Below, one piece after another: positions 1-9,476 of a stretch of 64,000 nt of DNA. This DNA comes from JAGVSR01 sp963750715 (GTDB lineage Bacteria > Pseudomonadota > Alphaproteobacteria > Rhizobiales > Hyphomicrobiaceae). Each line of letters opens with the position of its first letter. The stretch's first letter is position 1. The translations under genes were made by a program, and so were the position numbers. The notes beneath the pieces are model-generated. The model was not told the origin of the DNA, searched no databases, and was given only the letters and a program-made list of their open reading frames with translations. The stretch lies in NCBI GenBank assembly GCA_963750715.1, contig CAVVRP010000014.1, forward strand, positions 62,001 through 126,000, read 5' to 3'.

Positions 1-6
1 AAAACA

Positions 7-279
7 ATGGCTGAGGCGAATCCGGTCACCGAGGAGGAAGATGCCCGGCAATTGGCGGCGCTCAATTCTACATCGAATGAGCCATTGGCGGGTCGCGCCC
101 GCTATGCGGCAGCGATGTACTTCTACCACCGAGGCCTCATCAGCGAAGACAGCCTTGAAGTGTATCGGACTTGTTCGGTATTCGACCATGAAGACCCGCG
201 GCCCGTTCTCGAGTTGCTGGGGCTCGCCGATGAGATCAGCGCTTTGGGTTCATCAATTAAAAGGAGGATAGAACCATGA
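7..279 (+). CDS. Small helical protein of unknown function, upstream of cupin
   Basis: A 90-residue acidic protein with no signal peptide or membrane segment. I do not recognise a family. The sequence is mostly helical in composition, with an AAMYFYHRGLISED stretch in the middle. The ATG lies 6 bases from the window edge, so its ribosome binding site is mostly outside view and a longer protein starting upstream is possible. The TGA stop overlaps the ATG of the next gene (ATGA at 276-279), so the two are almost certainly translated together. This suggests a shared role with the cupin protein, but nothing in the sequence says what it is. Confidence 0.6.
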   Translation: MAEANPVTEEEDARQLAALNSTSNEPLAGRARYAAAMYFYHRGLISEDSLEVYRTCSVFDHEDPRPVLELLGLADEISALGSSIKRRIEP

Positions 280-638
280 AGCCCGTGCATCCGTCAGATC
301 GGCGCATTGCCAATATCAAGACCGGCGTTTTCAAGCCTTATGTCTATGAGGATGGGGTCGCACTCGGAGACAGCGTTCTGCAGCTCGATGACCAGCTGCC
401 GCTTGGAATCGGGTTTCACGTCTACCGGATGCCGCCGGGAATGACGACGCGACCGCATCGGCACAACGGACATGAGCAGTTCCTCGTGCTCGAGGGTGAA
501 CTGATAGACAACGATGGCATCGTGTTCCGGGTAGGGGATCTGGTCTGGTTCCGCGACGGCACGGAACACTCCTCATACACGCCTGATGGCTGCCTGCTGG
601 CAGTCCACATCGCCGACACGGAAACGACTGTCGAGTGA
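276..638 (+). CDS. Single-domain cupin protein
   Basis: A 120-residue cytoplasmic protein with one cupin barrel. Motif 1 is seen around residues 50-75 (PHRHNGHEQF followed by EGEL) and motif 2 around residues 85-97 (GDLVWFRDGTEHSS). Together these give the His/His/Glu/His set that usually binds a divalent metal. Cupins of this size are enzymes or small-ligand binders, and the substrate cannot be read from the sequence. A strong ribosome binding site (AGGAGGA, 261-267) lies about 8 bases before the ATG, inside the end of the preceding gene. It is translationally coupled to that gene. About 270 bases without a recognisable gene follow. Confidence 0.85.
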   Translation: MKPVHPSDRRIANIKTGVFKPYVYEDGVALGDSVLQLDDQLPLGIGFHVYRMPPGMTTRPHRHNGHEQFLVLEGELIDNDGIVFRVGDLVWFRDGTEHSSYTPDGCLLAVHIADTETTVE

Positions 639-905
639 GGCCTTCGCAATCGGGCGCCAAGCGCGGCGACCGCGTGTCACAACGTTGAAGGATCTTCCGC
701 CGAACCAGACCCCGGGCTCCTTTAACCTGGACGCAGTCAAGTAGCAGATCGAATGGGCGGCGAGAACGGAGAACTAGGTGAGTGACGGCCCGCGCCTGCG
801 ACGGGGGCTGCCTCCATTCATTTCGTCATTGAGGACCCCAACCTCACCCGGTAGACTCCCCGGAAGGTCTGGCCGGCATTTGCGACCCGTAGGGCAAAAA
901 TCTCG

Positions 906-3281
906 ATGACGTTACCCAAATGGATCGCGGCGTGCTTCGTCAAAAGCGGTGCTCTCGTCTTTCTCCCGAGCCTGATGTGCGCTGCACTGTTTCTCGCAGC
1001 AGGCTTGTCTATCAGACCTGACCCGGCTCCCGCCGAAACATCCGCCGGAGCGCAGCCGACAACATCGCCCGAAGCTCAGTTCATCGGTTCGGAGCGTTGC
1101 GTTGCGTGTCACACCGCCGAGCATACCGATTGGCTTGGCTCCCACCACAAAGCCGCGATGGCTCTCGCGACCGAAGCGACAGTTCTCGGCGACTTCAACG
1201 ATGCAACTTTCAGCAAGGATGGCGTCGAAAGTACCTTCTTCAAGAAGGACGGCAAGTTCTGGGTTCGCACCGACGGCGCTGACGGGAAACTCGCCGATTT
1301 CGAGATCCGCTATACATTCGGCATCGCGCCGCTGCAGCAATACCTGATCGAGATTCCCGGCGGCCGGGCTCAGGCGCTCGGCATTGCCTGGGATGCGCGG
1401 CCCAAGGAGAGCGGCGGGCAGCGCTGGTACCATCTCTATCCCAATCAATCCCTGAAGGCCGGCAACCCGCTTCACTGGACCGGAATCGACCAGAACTGGA
1501 ACTACCAGTGTGCCTGGTGCCACTCGACGAACTTGAGAAAGAACTTCAGTTCAGATACCGGGCATTTCAACACCACATGGTCCGAGATCAGCGTCGGATG
1601 CGAAGCCTGCCACGGCCCTGCTTCCAAACACGTCGAATGGGCGTCGAGGCCCAAGGACGCCGGACTATCCGAGGACAAAGCGAAAGGCTTCGCCTGGAGC
1701 CTCGACGAGCGCAAGGGCGCAAGCTGGATCATGGGTGCAGGAGGCCAAGCGGCCAGATCAGTCCCGCGCGCGACAGCCAAGGAGATCAACGTCTGCGCGC
1801 AATGTCACGCCCGCCGCCAGCAGTTCTCCGACAACCCGCGCGCAGTCGGCGGCTTCCTCGACGCTTTTCGTCCCTCCAACCTGGATGCCGGCCTCTATCA
1901 CAGTGACGGACAACAGCGCGACGAGGTCTATAACTACGGGTCGTTCCTGCAGAGCAAAATGCATGCGGCGGGCGTGACATGCTCCGATTGCCACAATCCG
2001 CACTCTGGCAAGCTGCGTGCAACTGGTAATGCCGTATGTGCTCAGTGCCATGCTCCGGACCACTTCGACACCCAAGCCCATCATCATCATGCGGCAGGGT
2101 CCGCCGGCAGCCAATGCGCCTCGTGCCACATGCCGACAGCGACATACATGGGCATCGACGCGCGCCACGACCATTCCATGCGCCTTCCTCGGCCCGACAG
2201 GTCCGTGATGCTGGGCACGCCGAACGCCTGCAACCAGTGCCACACCGACAAGAACGCCTCGTGGGCCAGAGACGCCATAAAGACGTGGTATCCCTCACCT
2301 AAATCCGGCGCGCAGGATTTCGCGGAGGCCTTCGACCTCGGCGATCGCGGCGCGCCAGGCGCGCTGCCGGCATTGCTGAGCATCGCATCGGCCGAAACCG
2401 GTTCAACAATCGCCCGCGCCAGTGCGCTGACGCGGCTCGGCCGTTACTTGTCACCCCAGGTGCTGATTGCGGCGGCGCAAGCTCTGCAGATCGACGATCC
2501 GGCCGTGAAGACGGCAGCCATCTCCGTTATCGCCGGGGCCGATCCATCCGTGCGGCGAACGCTACTTGCGCCGCTTCTGTCCGACAGCAGCCGTCTAGTT
2601 CGCATGGACGCCGCACGCGCGATAGCAGGAGAAGCCGAAGCCGGTCTGTCAGATCAGGAGCGCACAGTACTCGAGGCCGCCCTCGCCGAGTATGTCGAGG
2701 CTCAGCTATTCAACGCCGAGCGGCCCGAGTCCCAATCCAATCTGGGAGCCCTCTATCGAGAACGGGGCAAGATGGATGACGCCCGCAAGTCCTTTGCGAA
2801 GGCGCTGGAACTGGATCCTACCTTTTACGCCGCCAGTATCTCGCTGGCCGACGTTGCGAGAGCGGGTGGCGATGAAAGTGGAGCGGAACAGGTTCTGCGA
2901 AAGTCCCTTTCCACCAATCCTTCGGCAGGCCCCGTGCTGCACGCGCTCGGTCTCAGCCTCATCCGTCAGAAACGGACCGCTGAGGCGCTGGACAGCCTGA
3001 CTCGCGCGGTCGAAGCATCCCCCGAGGATCCGCGCTTCAACTACGTCCTTGCGATTGCACTTCACGACACGGGCAAGTCGAGTGAGGCGCTCGGCGTGCT
3101 GAGAAACGCGCTTGCGCGTCACCCGTACGACCGGGACATCCTGTGGGCTTTGGCATCCTATGAGGTCGAGGCAGGCGACTACACATCGGCCCGCGACCAC
3201 GCGGAACTCCTCAACACTCTCGAACCGAACCGCACGGATGTGGTCCAGCTGCTGGCCGGGCTTCGGCAGAATAAGCCGTAG
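906..3281 (+). CDS. Octahaem c-type cytochrome with HEAT-like and TPR C-terminus
   Basis: A 791-residue exported protein. Residues 1-45 form a signal peptide or N-terminal anchor (hydrophobic run SLMCAALFLAAGLS). Eight CXXCH haem sites follow between about residues 65 and 445: CVACH, CAWCH, CEACH, CAQCH, CSDCH, CAQCH, CASCH and CNQCH, with a His-rich loop (AHHHH) before the seventh. Helical HEAT-like repeats come next (about 480-580), then three or four TPRs (about 600-790). The haem half resembles the cytochrome c554/doubled-CXXCH group, so periplasmic electron transfer is the likely role. The TPR half presumably binds a partner protein. No reductase active-site signature is evident to me, so the substrate is unknown. 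The downstream cation ATPase is 65 bases away. Confidence 0.85.
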   Translation: MTLPKWIAACFVKSGALVFLPSLMCAALFLAAGLSIRPDPAPAETSAGAQPTTSPEAQFIGSERCVACHTAEHTDWLGSHHKAAMALATEATVLGDFNDATFSKDGVESTFFKKDGKFWVRTDGADGKLADFEIRYTFGIAPLQQYLIEIPGGRAQALGIAWDARPKESGGQRWYHLYPNQSLKAGNPLHWTGIDQNWNYQCAWCHSTNLRKNFSSDTGHFNTTWSEISVGCEACHGPASKHVEWASRPKDAGLSEDKAKGFAWSLDERKGASWIMGAGGQAARSVPRATAKEINVCAQCHARRQQFSDNPRAVGGFLDAFRPSNLDAGLYHSDGQQRDEVYNYGSFLQSKMHAAGVTCSDCHNPHSGKLRATGNAVCAQCHAPDHFDTQAHHHHAAGSAGSQCASCHMPTATYMGIDARHDHSMRLPRPDRSVMLGTPNACNQCHTDKNASWARDAIKTWYPSPKSGAQDFAEAFDLGDRGAPGALPALLSIASAETGSTIARASALTRLGRYLSPQVLIAAAQALQIDDPAVKTAAISVIAGADPSVRRTLLAPLLSDSSRLVRMDAARAIAGEAEAGLSDQERTVLEAALAEYVEAQLFNAERPESQSNLGALYRERGKMDDARKSFAKALELDPTFYAASISLADVARAGGDESGAEQVLRKSLSTNPSAGPVLHALGLSLIRQKRTAEALDSLTRAVEASPEDPRFNYVLAIALHDTGKSSEALGVLRNALARHPYDRDILWALASYEVEAGDYTSARDHAELLNTLEPNRTDVVQLLAGLRQNKP

Positions 3282-3346
3282 ACGGACGATCCGGCTTGAC
3301 CTAGCGCAATACACGATACGCTGAGGCGTCTCATGTAGGCTCCGCA

Positions 3347-5914
3347 ATGGCTGTATCCGGCGGAACTAATGATCTGGGCGGGCTGACGTCGAGCGAAGCC
3401 CGCGGCCGGCTCGCGGCCGTGGGTCCAAATGCCTTGCCCGAAGCAGCGAGAACGAGCGTCCTGCGCCGCCTGCTGGCACAGTTCCAAAGTCCACTCATTT
3501 ACATTTTGCTGTTCGCGCTGGCGTTGGACCTTGTGCTGTGGGCTCACGAAGGCGCGGCCGGCATTCCTCTCGAGCCCATCGCAATCGGATTGATCCTCGC
3601 TCTCAATGCGGGGCTCGGGGCTTTTCAGGAGAGCAAGGCGGAGGAGGCTCTGGCGCGACTGAAAGATTTCGCCAAGCCCTTCGCTTGGGTGATGCGGGAT
3701 GGCGAACTTGCCAACATCCCGCTGCGCGACATCGTTCCCGGCGACATCGCGCGTATCGACGAGGGTGGTCGCATACCCGCCGATGGCCGTCTTGTCGAGG
3801 GGCATGGGGTGCTTGTCGACGAGTCGATCCTTACCGGCGAGTCTCTGCCCGTCGACAAGTCGTCCGGCAGCGATATGTCGTGCGGCACGCTCGTTGTCCG
3901 TAGCAAGGGCTACATCGAAGTCACCCATACCGGCGCCGCCAGTACGATGGGCCGCCTCGCCGCCATGATTGAGAGCGTAGAGGTCGGCAAGACGCCACTC
4001 GAACGACGGCTCGGCGAATTTGGCACGCAGGTCACGATCGGGATTTTTGCCGTTGGGGTGGCGCTGACCATCGGTGGTGTGGTGATCGAGGGCTTCGAGC
4101 ATCTGAGACAGGTTGCCCTGTTTTCGGTGGCACTGGCGGTGGCCGTGGTGCCCGAGGGGCTGCCGGCGGTTCTGACACTCACCCTCACCATTGGTGTCGA
4201 ACGGCTGGCTGGCCGCAAGGCAGTGATTCGGCGACTGAGCTCAGTCGAGTCTCTCGGCTCTGTCACCGTCATCGCCACAGACAAGACTGGTACGCTGACC
4301 GAGAACCGGATGCAGGTTCGCGCCATCGACGCGCCCGACGATGAGCGCGCCATGCTTGCGATGGTTCTGGCGAACGACGCCGAATTGGCGACAGGCGCCG
4401 GCGACCCTCTGGAGGTTGCACTTCTCCGATATGCGCAGAGCCGCGGCGCCAACCCGGCGATGCTCAGTGCGGCGTCAGTGCGCGTGGCAACCCAGCCCTT
4501 CGACAGCGCCAGCCGCTTCATGAGCGTCACGGTGCGCGATGCGGGCCGGCATATCACCTACCTCAAGGGAGCCCCCGAAGTTCTGATCGAGCGCAGCAGC
4601 CTTTCGCCAGATGACAGGCGCGATTGGGAACAGAAGGCACTGCGGCACGCCGGCGAGGGCTACCGCGTAATCGCGATGGCTTGGCAGGCCGACAGCGGCG
4701 ACGACAACGTCATTTTTCTCGGACTCATCATGCTGTGGGACCCGCCGCGTCCTGAAGTGCGCGATGCCCTCAAACGGGCGAAATCCGCCGGCATCCGCGT
4801 CATCATGATCACGGGCGACCATCCCGCAACGGCGCGGGCCGTCGCCCACGCCATCGGCATCGAGACGGACCGGACCGTGACCGGCGCACAGCTGGATGCA
4901 ATGTCCCCGGCCGATGTGCGCAATGCCATCGCTGAGGTCAACGTCTTTGCCCGTGTCGCGCCCGAACACAAGCTCGCCATCGTCGAGGCGCTGAAGGCCA
5001 ACGGCGATATTGTCGCGGTGACCGGCGATGGCGTCAACGATGCCGCTGCGCTCAAGCGTTCCGACGTCGGCATCGCGATGGGGCAACGGGGGAGCGATGT
5101 CACACGCGAGGTCGCCGATATCGTTCTCCTCGACGACAACTTCGCAACCATCGTCGCGGCCATCGAGGAAGGCCGCAGCATTTACGAAAATATCCAGAAG
5201 TTCATCCGCTTCTTCTTCTCCACGGACCTAGCGCTCGTCGCTCTCATGGTCTGCGGACTTGGCATCGCCTATGTGCTCGGCATGCGCGACCCGTCCGGGG
5301 TGACGTTCCTGCTGCCGCTGACGGCGGTGCAGCTGCTATGGATCAATGTCGTGGCTGACGGCCCGCCGGCTCTGGCGCTCGCTCTCGACCGCAATCCCGG
5401 CTTGATGGAAAAGCCGCCACGTCCAACGCGGTCGAAGCTTCTGGACGCAGCCTCGATGCATTTCATAGCCATCAGTGGTATCGCCAAAGCGGCTGGCGGC
5501 GTGGCGATCTTTGCCGCGCTGCCGCAGTTCGACTACAGCTTGGAAGAAACCCGAACCGCACTGTTTCTCTTTGAATCCATGCTGCAGCTGGTCTTCGCGT
5601 ATCCCTCGCGCCGCGTCGGCGTGACGCCGCTTTCAAATCCATGGATACACGTGACGGTAGGGTTCGGCGTTCTGCTGCAGATCCTGACGGTCACTGTCGC
5701 ACCGTTGCGCACGCTTCTCGGTCTGGTAGCCTTGGACCTCTCTAGTCTTGCGCTCATCCTTGTCGGGGTTGTCATTACCTGGACCATCGCTGAAATCCTG
5801 AACAGCGACAGGATCCTCGCACCGCTTCGCGACCGCGACGGCACAGGAAACAAGCGACTGAGCACCACCAAAGGACGTAGCGCCACCGACATCAAGGCAT
5901 TGCATGACGGCTAA
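3347..5914 (+). CDS. P-type cation-transporting ATPase (P2, Ca2+/Mg2+-like)
   Basis: An 855-residue integral membrane pump. The order is: N-terminal cation-ATPase domain (residues 1-60), first membrane pair (about 45-90), actuator domain with LTGES (about 165), transmembrane segment 4 with PEGLP (about 268), phosphorylation site DKTGTLT (about 311), nucleotide-binding domain, hinge GDGVND (about 565), and six C-terminal helices. PEGLP in helix 4 and NVVADGPPA in helix 6 resemble the Ca2+-site helices of SERCA/PMR1-type pumps, so Ca2+ or another divalent cation is the best guess. It is not a heavy-metal P1B pump: CPC and metal-binding domains are absent. Its last codons overlap the next gene, implying one transcript. 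The ribosome binding site is weak. Confidence 0.9.
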   Translation: MAVSGGTNDLGGLTSSEARGRLAAVGPNALPEAARTSVLRRLLAQFQSPLIYILLFALALDLVLWAHEGAAGIPLEPIAIGLILALNAGLGAFQESKAEEALARLKDFAKPFAWVMRDGELANIPLRDIVPGDIARIDEGGRIPADGRLVEGHGVLVDESILTGESLPVDKSSGSDMSCGTLVVRSKGYIEVTHTGAASTMGRLAAMIESVEVGKTPLERRLGEFGTQVTIGIFAVGVALTIGGVVIEGFEHLRQVALFSVALAVAVVPEGLPAVLTLTLTIGVERLAGRKAVIRRLSSVESLGSVTVIATDKTGTLTENRMQVRAIDAPDDERAMLAMVLANDAELATGAGDPLEVALLRYAQSRGANPAMLSAASVRVATQPFDSASRFMSVTVRDAGRHITYLKGAPEVLIERSSLSPDDRRDWEQKALRHAGEGYRVIAMAWQADSGDDNVIFLGLIMLWDPPRPEVRDALKRAKSAGIRVIMITGDHPATARAVAHAIGIETDRTVTGAQLDAMSPADVRNAIAEVNVFARVAPEHKLAIVEALKANGDIVAVTGDGVNDAAALKRSDVGIAMGQRGSDVTREVADIVLLDDNFATIVAAIEEGRSIYENIQKFIRFFFSTDLALVALMVCGLGIAYVLGMRDPSGVTFLLPLTAVQLLWINVVADGPPALALALDRNPGLMEKPPRPTRSKLLDAASMHFIAISGIAKAAGGVAIFAALPQFDYSLEETRTALFLFESMLQLVFAYPSRRVGVTPLSNPWIHVTVGFGVLLQILTVTVAPLRTLLGLVALDLSSLALILVGVVITWTIAEILNSDRILAPLRDRDGTGNKRLSTTKGRSATDIKALHDG

Positions 5915-7517
5915 AGGGCAAGCTCCAACCGAGAACGAAGCCGCAGATCATGCGGCCGTCGTGGCCTTCCTTGCCGATCCCCGCTCCCACACCTCGCATC
6001 CCTCGTCTGTCGAGCGACATGAAACTCACGGTGCGATCGTGTTTCTGGCCGGAGATAACGCCTATAAAATCAAAAAGCCTGTGCGCTTCACCTACATGGA
6101 CTTCTCCACGCGCGAACTTCGGCGGCGGGCCTGTGAGCACGAGTATGACATCAACAGACCCCACGCGCCGGAGATCTACCTGGGCGTCGTGCCGATCACC
6201 CGCGGAGCTGACGGTCAGCTTGCAATCGGCGGTACGGGCGACGTTCTGGAATGGTCGGTCCATATGCGGCGGTTCGATCAGGATCAGATGCTGGATTCCG
6301 TATCTCGGCGGTTGCCCCTGCCGCCGGCACTGTGCTTCGACTTGGCCGACACGGCCTTTGCCCTTCATCGAAGTGCCAAGGTTGTGCCCGGGCATGACGC
6401 GACCGGCCAGTTGCGCAAAATCGGCGAAGATGTCGTCTCCGCCCTGCGCATGGCGCTGCCCGGCTACTCCGCTCAGATCAATCGTTTTGCGCGCGACGTG
6501 ACTTTGCATTTGGAGCGGGTTGCACCCCTTCTCGACCGCCGTTCGCAGCACGGCTGCGTTCGCATTTGCCATGGCGACATGCATCTGGGCAATGTCGTGG
6601 TCTTGAATGGCAAGCCCATCCCGTTCGACGCCATCGAGTTCGACGATCGCATCGCCACCGTCGACACGCTCTACGACCTCGTCTTTCTGCTCATGGACCT
6701 CATCCACTGCGATCAGACACCGGCTGCGAATGCCGTGCTCAATCGCTACTTGTGGCGCGCCAACAATATCATCGATCTGGCAGGACTTGCGGCGCTACCT
6801 CTTTTCATGGCCTTGCGCGCGGGTGTGCGCGCCATGGTCCTCGCCCAGCGCGCCGCACAGCCGGACGCGGCCGAAGCCAACCGGCGGGGCGCCGTCGCAT
6901 ACCTCGCACAGGCTATCGATCACCTCAGCCCCCAACCGCCCCTCCTGGTTGCGATCGGCGGGCTGTCGGGAACGGGTAAGTCGACGCTGGGGGCGCGGCT
7001 CGCGCCATCTCTGGGCGCCTCGCCCGGCGCTGTGCATTTGAGAAGCGATCTGGAGCGCAAGGCACTGTTCGGCGCTGGGGAGACCGAGCGATTGCCGGCG
7101 GACGCCTATACCGCCGCCGTATCAGCGAAGGTCTATGCCATCATGATCGAAAAGGCGGCAGCCACACTAGCCGCGGGCCACGCAGTCATCGCAGACGCCG
7201 TGTTTCTCAAGCGTTTCGAACGCGACTCCCTCGAGGCAGTTGCGGCGGCTGCCGGCGTGCCGTGTGTATGTTTATGGCTCGAGGCCGGGAAAGACATGCT
7301 CATGAGCCGGGTGGCATCGCGCCGGGGCGATGCCTCCGACGCCACGCCAGCGGTCGTCGAACTGCAACTCGCCCATGACACAGGTGACATATCGTGGAAC
7401 CGCATCCATGCAGGCACCAGTCCGGATGCAACCTTCGCCGCGGCCATCAAGCATCTGGACCGCATTTTGTCGGCTGCCACATCGTCGGAACTGCCATTTG
7501 ACATCACAAAGAAATAG
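5904..7517 (+). CDS. Aminoglycoside phosphotransferase-like/AAA P-loop kinase fusion
   Basis: A 537-residue cytoplasmic protein with two nucleotide-binding halves. The N-terminal half is kinase-like: a Lys-rich strand (YKIKKPVRF, about residue 55), the catalytic loop CHGDMHLGN (about 223) and a metal-binding segment FDAIEFDD (about 240). The C-terminal half is a P-loop kinase (GGLSGTGKST, about 350) of the AAA_33/zeta-toxin-like type. This fused arrangement is a known bacterial family, usually annotated as bifunctional APH/ATP-binding protein. Its substrate is not established, and resistance should not be assumed. Its ATG lies inside the last codons of the cation ATPase (10-base overlap), so expression is coupled to the pump. 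Confidence 0.88.
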   Translation: MTAKGQAPTENEAADHAAVVAFLADPRSHTSHPSSVERHETHGAIVFLAGDNAYKIKKPVRFTYMDFSTRELRRRACEHEYDINRPHAPEIYLGVVPITRGADGQLAIGGTGDVLEWSVHMRRFDQDQMLDSVSRRLPLPPALCFDLADTAFALHRSAKVVPGHDATGQLRKIGEDVVSALRMALPGYSAQINRFARDVTLHLERVAPLLDRRSQHGCVRICHGDMHLGNVVVLNGKPIPFDAIEFDDRIATVDTLYDLVFLLMDLIHCDQTPAANAVLNRYLWRANNIIDLAGLAALPLFMALRAGVRAMVLAQRAAQPDAAEANRRGAVAYLAQAIDHLSPQPPLLVAIGGLSGTGKSTLGARLAPSLGASPGAVHLRSDLERKALFGAGETERLPADAYTAAVSAKVYAIMIEKAAATLAAGHAVIADAVFLKRFERDSLEAVAAAAGVPCVCLWLEAGKDMLMSRVASRRGDASDATPAVVELQLAHDTGDISWNRIHAGTSPDATFAAAIKHLDRILSAATSSELPFDITKK

Positions 7518-7713
7518 GAGCTGGGAGCCGGCTCCCATTGCCTCAGCCATCTGGCTGAAGACCCGACACCTATCGCGCGACGAGCGGGTCGCCCTTTTCG
7601 ATGCGCGTCTTCCGGCCTCAGGCGCACCGGGGCGTGTCGCGCACTCCGAGGAGCCGGCTGCCTATTACCATGACGATTTCACGTCGATGAATTACGCGAG
7701 GACGCGCCGTGAG

Positions 7714-7740
7714 CCTGAACGGTCGCGGCGACCGTTCAGG
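7714..7740. repeat. Perfect 12-bp inverted repeat, possible terminator hairpin
   Basis: Arms CCTGAACGGTCG and CGACCGTTCAGG are separated by three bases. The site lies 17 bases beyond the stop of the minus-strand gene at 7758 and about 200 bases after the plus-strand kinase fusion, so it sits between convergent genes. There is no T-run on either strand, so it is not a classical Rho-independent terminator. It could still stabilise a 3' end. Confidence 0.55.
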
Positions 7741-7757
7741 TCCGGCAGTCTGCGAAA

Positions 7758-8496
7758 CTATGGCGTCGTGGCGGGCACCGGCGGCGTTGTGGTCTCGGAC
7801 GGCGTGGAGGGAGCGGCGGCATCCGCTGCTGGCGGGCTTGCCGCATCAGCGGGTTTGGTGTCGCCCGAAGACGAGGCCGCTGAAGAGTTGCGGGACGCGG
7901 CACCTTGGCTGTCAGCCGGTGGAGTGGATGCCGGTACGGCTTCGGGCGCCGCTGGCGTTGCAGCGGGAGCAGCAGACGTCGAAGCCGGAGCTTCCGCCGG
8001 CGTTGCGGCTGGCGCTGGTGCTGTCGACTCGGCCGTGGGCGCTGCAGGAGTTTCTGCCGGAGCGGCCGCACCTTCCGTGGGAGCCGCCGGCGCGGCGGCA
8101 GGCGGTGTTTCAGAAGGCGCGACGGCGGAATCCGATGCCGGGGCCGTTTCTGCCGGCGCAGCAGCGGGCTGCTCGGACGGCTTGGCTTCCGCTGCAGGGG
8201 ATTCGGCCGGCGCGGCGGGAGTTGTCGCTGGCGCCGCTTCCTTCGCGGGGCCGAAGCGCTTCGACAAGATCTCTTCGACCTTGCTCATGGCCTCATCGGC
8301 GCTCTGCTTGGCAGCCTTGAGAACTTCGATCTCCTTGCTGGCTAGCCGCCAACTTTTCTTCAGCCGCATCACGGGCCATCTCGGCCGCCTTCAACTGGCG
8401 GACGGATTCGTTGCGCGCGGCATTCATCCAACCTGCTGCGCCTAGCGAGAAGAGTGCCGCTATCACCAGCAGCATGGTTTTCGTCGAGCCGAACAT
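7758..8496 (-). pseudogene. Membrane-anchored coiled-coil Ala/Pro-rich protein, frame broken near 8340
   Basis: Translation from 8496 gives a hydrophobic N-terminus (MLLVIAALFSLGAAGW) followed by a coiled coil ending in AAEEKLAAS. The continuation of that coiled coil (KEIEVLKAAKQSADEAMSKV) and a long Ala/Pro/Glu-rich tail of about 150 residues lie in a different minus-strand frame, ending at 7758. Removing one base near 8340 would join them into a protein of about 245 residues. The product would be an inner-membrane or periplasmic protein with a flexible tail; its function is unknown. The break may be a true mutation, an assembly error or a frameshift signal. I saw no obvious slippery heptamer. 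Confidence 0.65.
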
Positions 8497-8646
8497 TCTA
8501 CAGAACCTCCCTGGGACGCATTACAACGCTCTGTTGCGTGAGACCGCGCCTAGCCTTCCCGCTTCAAGGTGAGTTTAAGCAAAGATCGCAGGAAGTTGAA
8601 CACCCGATCTTCGAACAAGCCTTCCGATCTGACGAAAAGCGTAAAG

Positions 8647-9066
<420 letters not shown>

Positions 9067-9137
9067 GCTGCAATAGAGGAGTTGGCCGCCCCTACGTCAA
9101 GCCGCTCCGCGACAAAATTTGAAAATCCAACGGCCGC

Positions 9138-9350
9138 TTAGGCCTTCGCGGTGTTCACCACCAGATAGCGCGGCCTGTAGCGGCGCGTGCTCAGCGTGAC
9201 GCGCGAACCGACAGGACCCGGCGGGGCGGCGGCAACGAAGATGATGGCGAGCCCGCTGTCGGTCTGGAGTTCGCCGGTATTGCCGCTCCATGATCTTATG
9301 GTGCCGGTAAACGTATGCTGTCCGGGTTCGAAAGTGTCGTTCTCGTCCAT
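9138..9350 (-). CDS. Small basic protein upstream of rnpB, unknown function
   Basis: A 70-residue protein starting MDENDTFEPG. I chose the ATG at 9350 because GGAG sits about 7 bases upstream; an in-frame GTG four codons earlier has no such site. The pattern GTIRSWSGNTGELQTDSG followed by alternating hydrophobic strands (AIIFVAA, RVTLS, RYLVV) suggests a small beta barrel, perhaps OB-like. That is inference from the pattern only. It is transcribed in the same direction as rnpB, which starts 71 bases downstream. There is no signal peptide or membrane helix. Confidence 0.5.
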   Translation of the reverse strand: MDENDTFEPGQHTFTGTIRSWSGNTGELQTDSGLAIIFVAAAPPGPVGSRVTLSTRRYRPRYLVVNTAKA

Positions 9351-9476
9351 CCAGAACTCCACATGGCTCAGCGAACCAACCGCATTCGATGCCGTTTACC
9401 TTAACCGGAAATGGACCCGGACTCACCTCTTCCCTTATATGATTGCTCGCGGACCGCTGCGTTGTTCACAGGCGCT

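Noticed and set aside
5904..7517. Calling the kinase fusion an aminoglycoside resistance gene
   Set aside because: The APH-like fold is shared by many kinases, and the fusion with an AAA kinase is a separate family with no shown resistance role.
7330..8445. Long plus-strand open frame of 371 codons
   Set aside because: It runs antisense to the Ala/Pro-rich coiled-coil gene and its Ala/Gly-rich translation is a complement artefact; its first part overlaps the kinase fusion in another frame.
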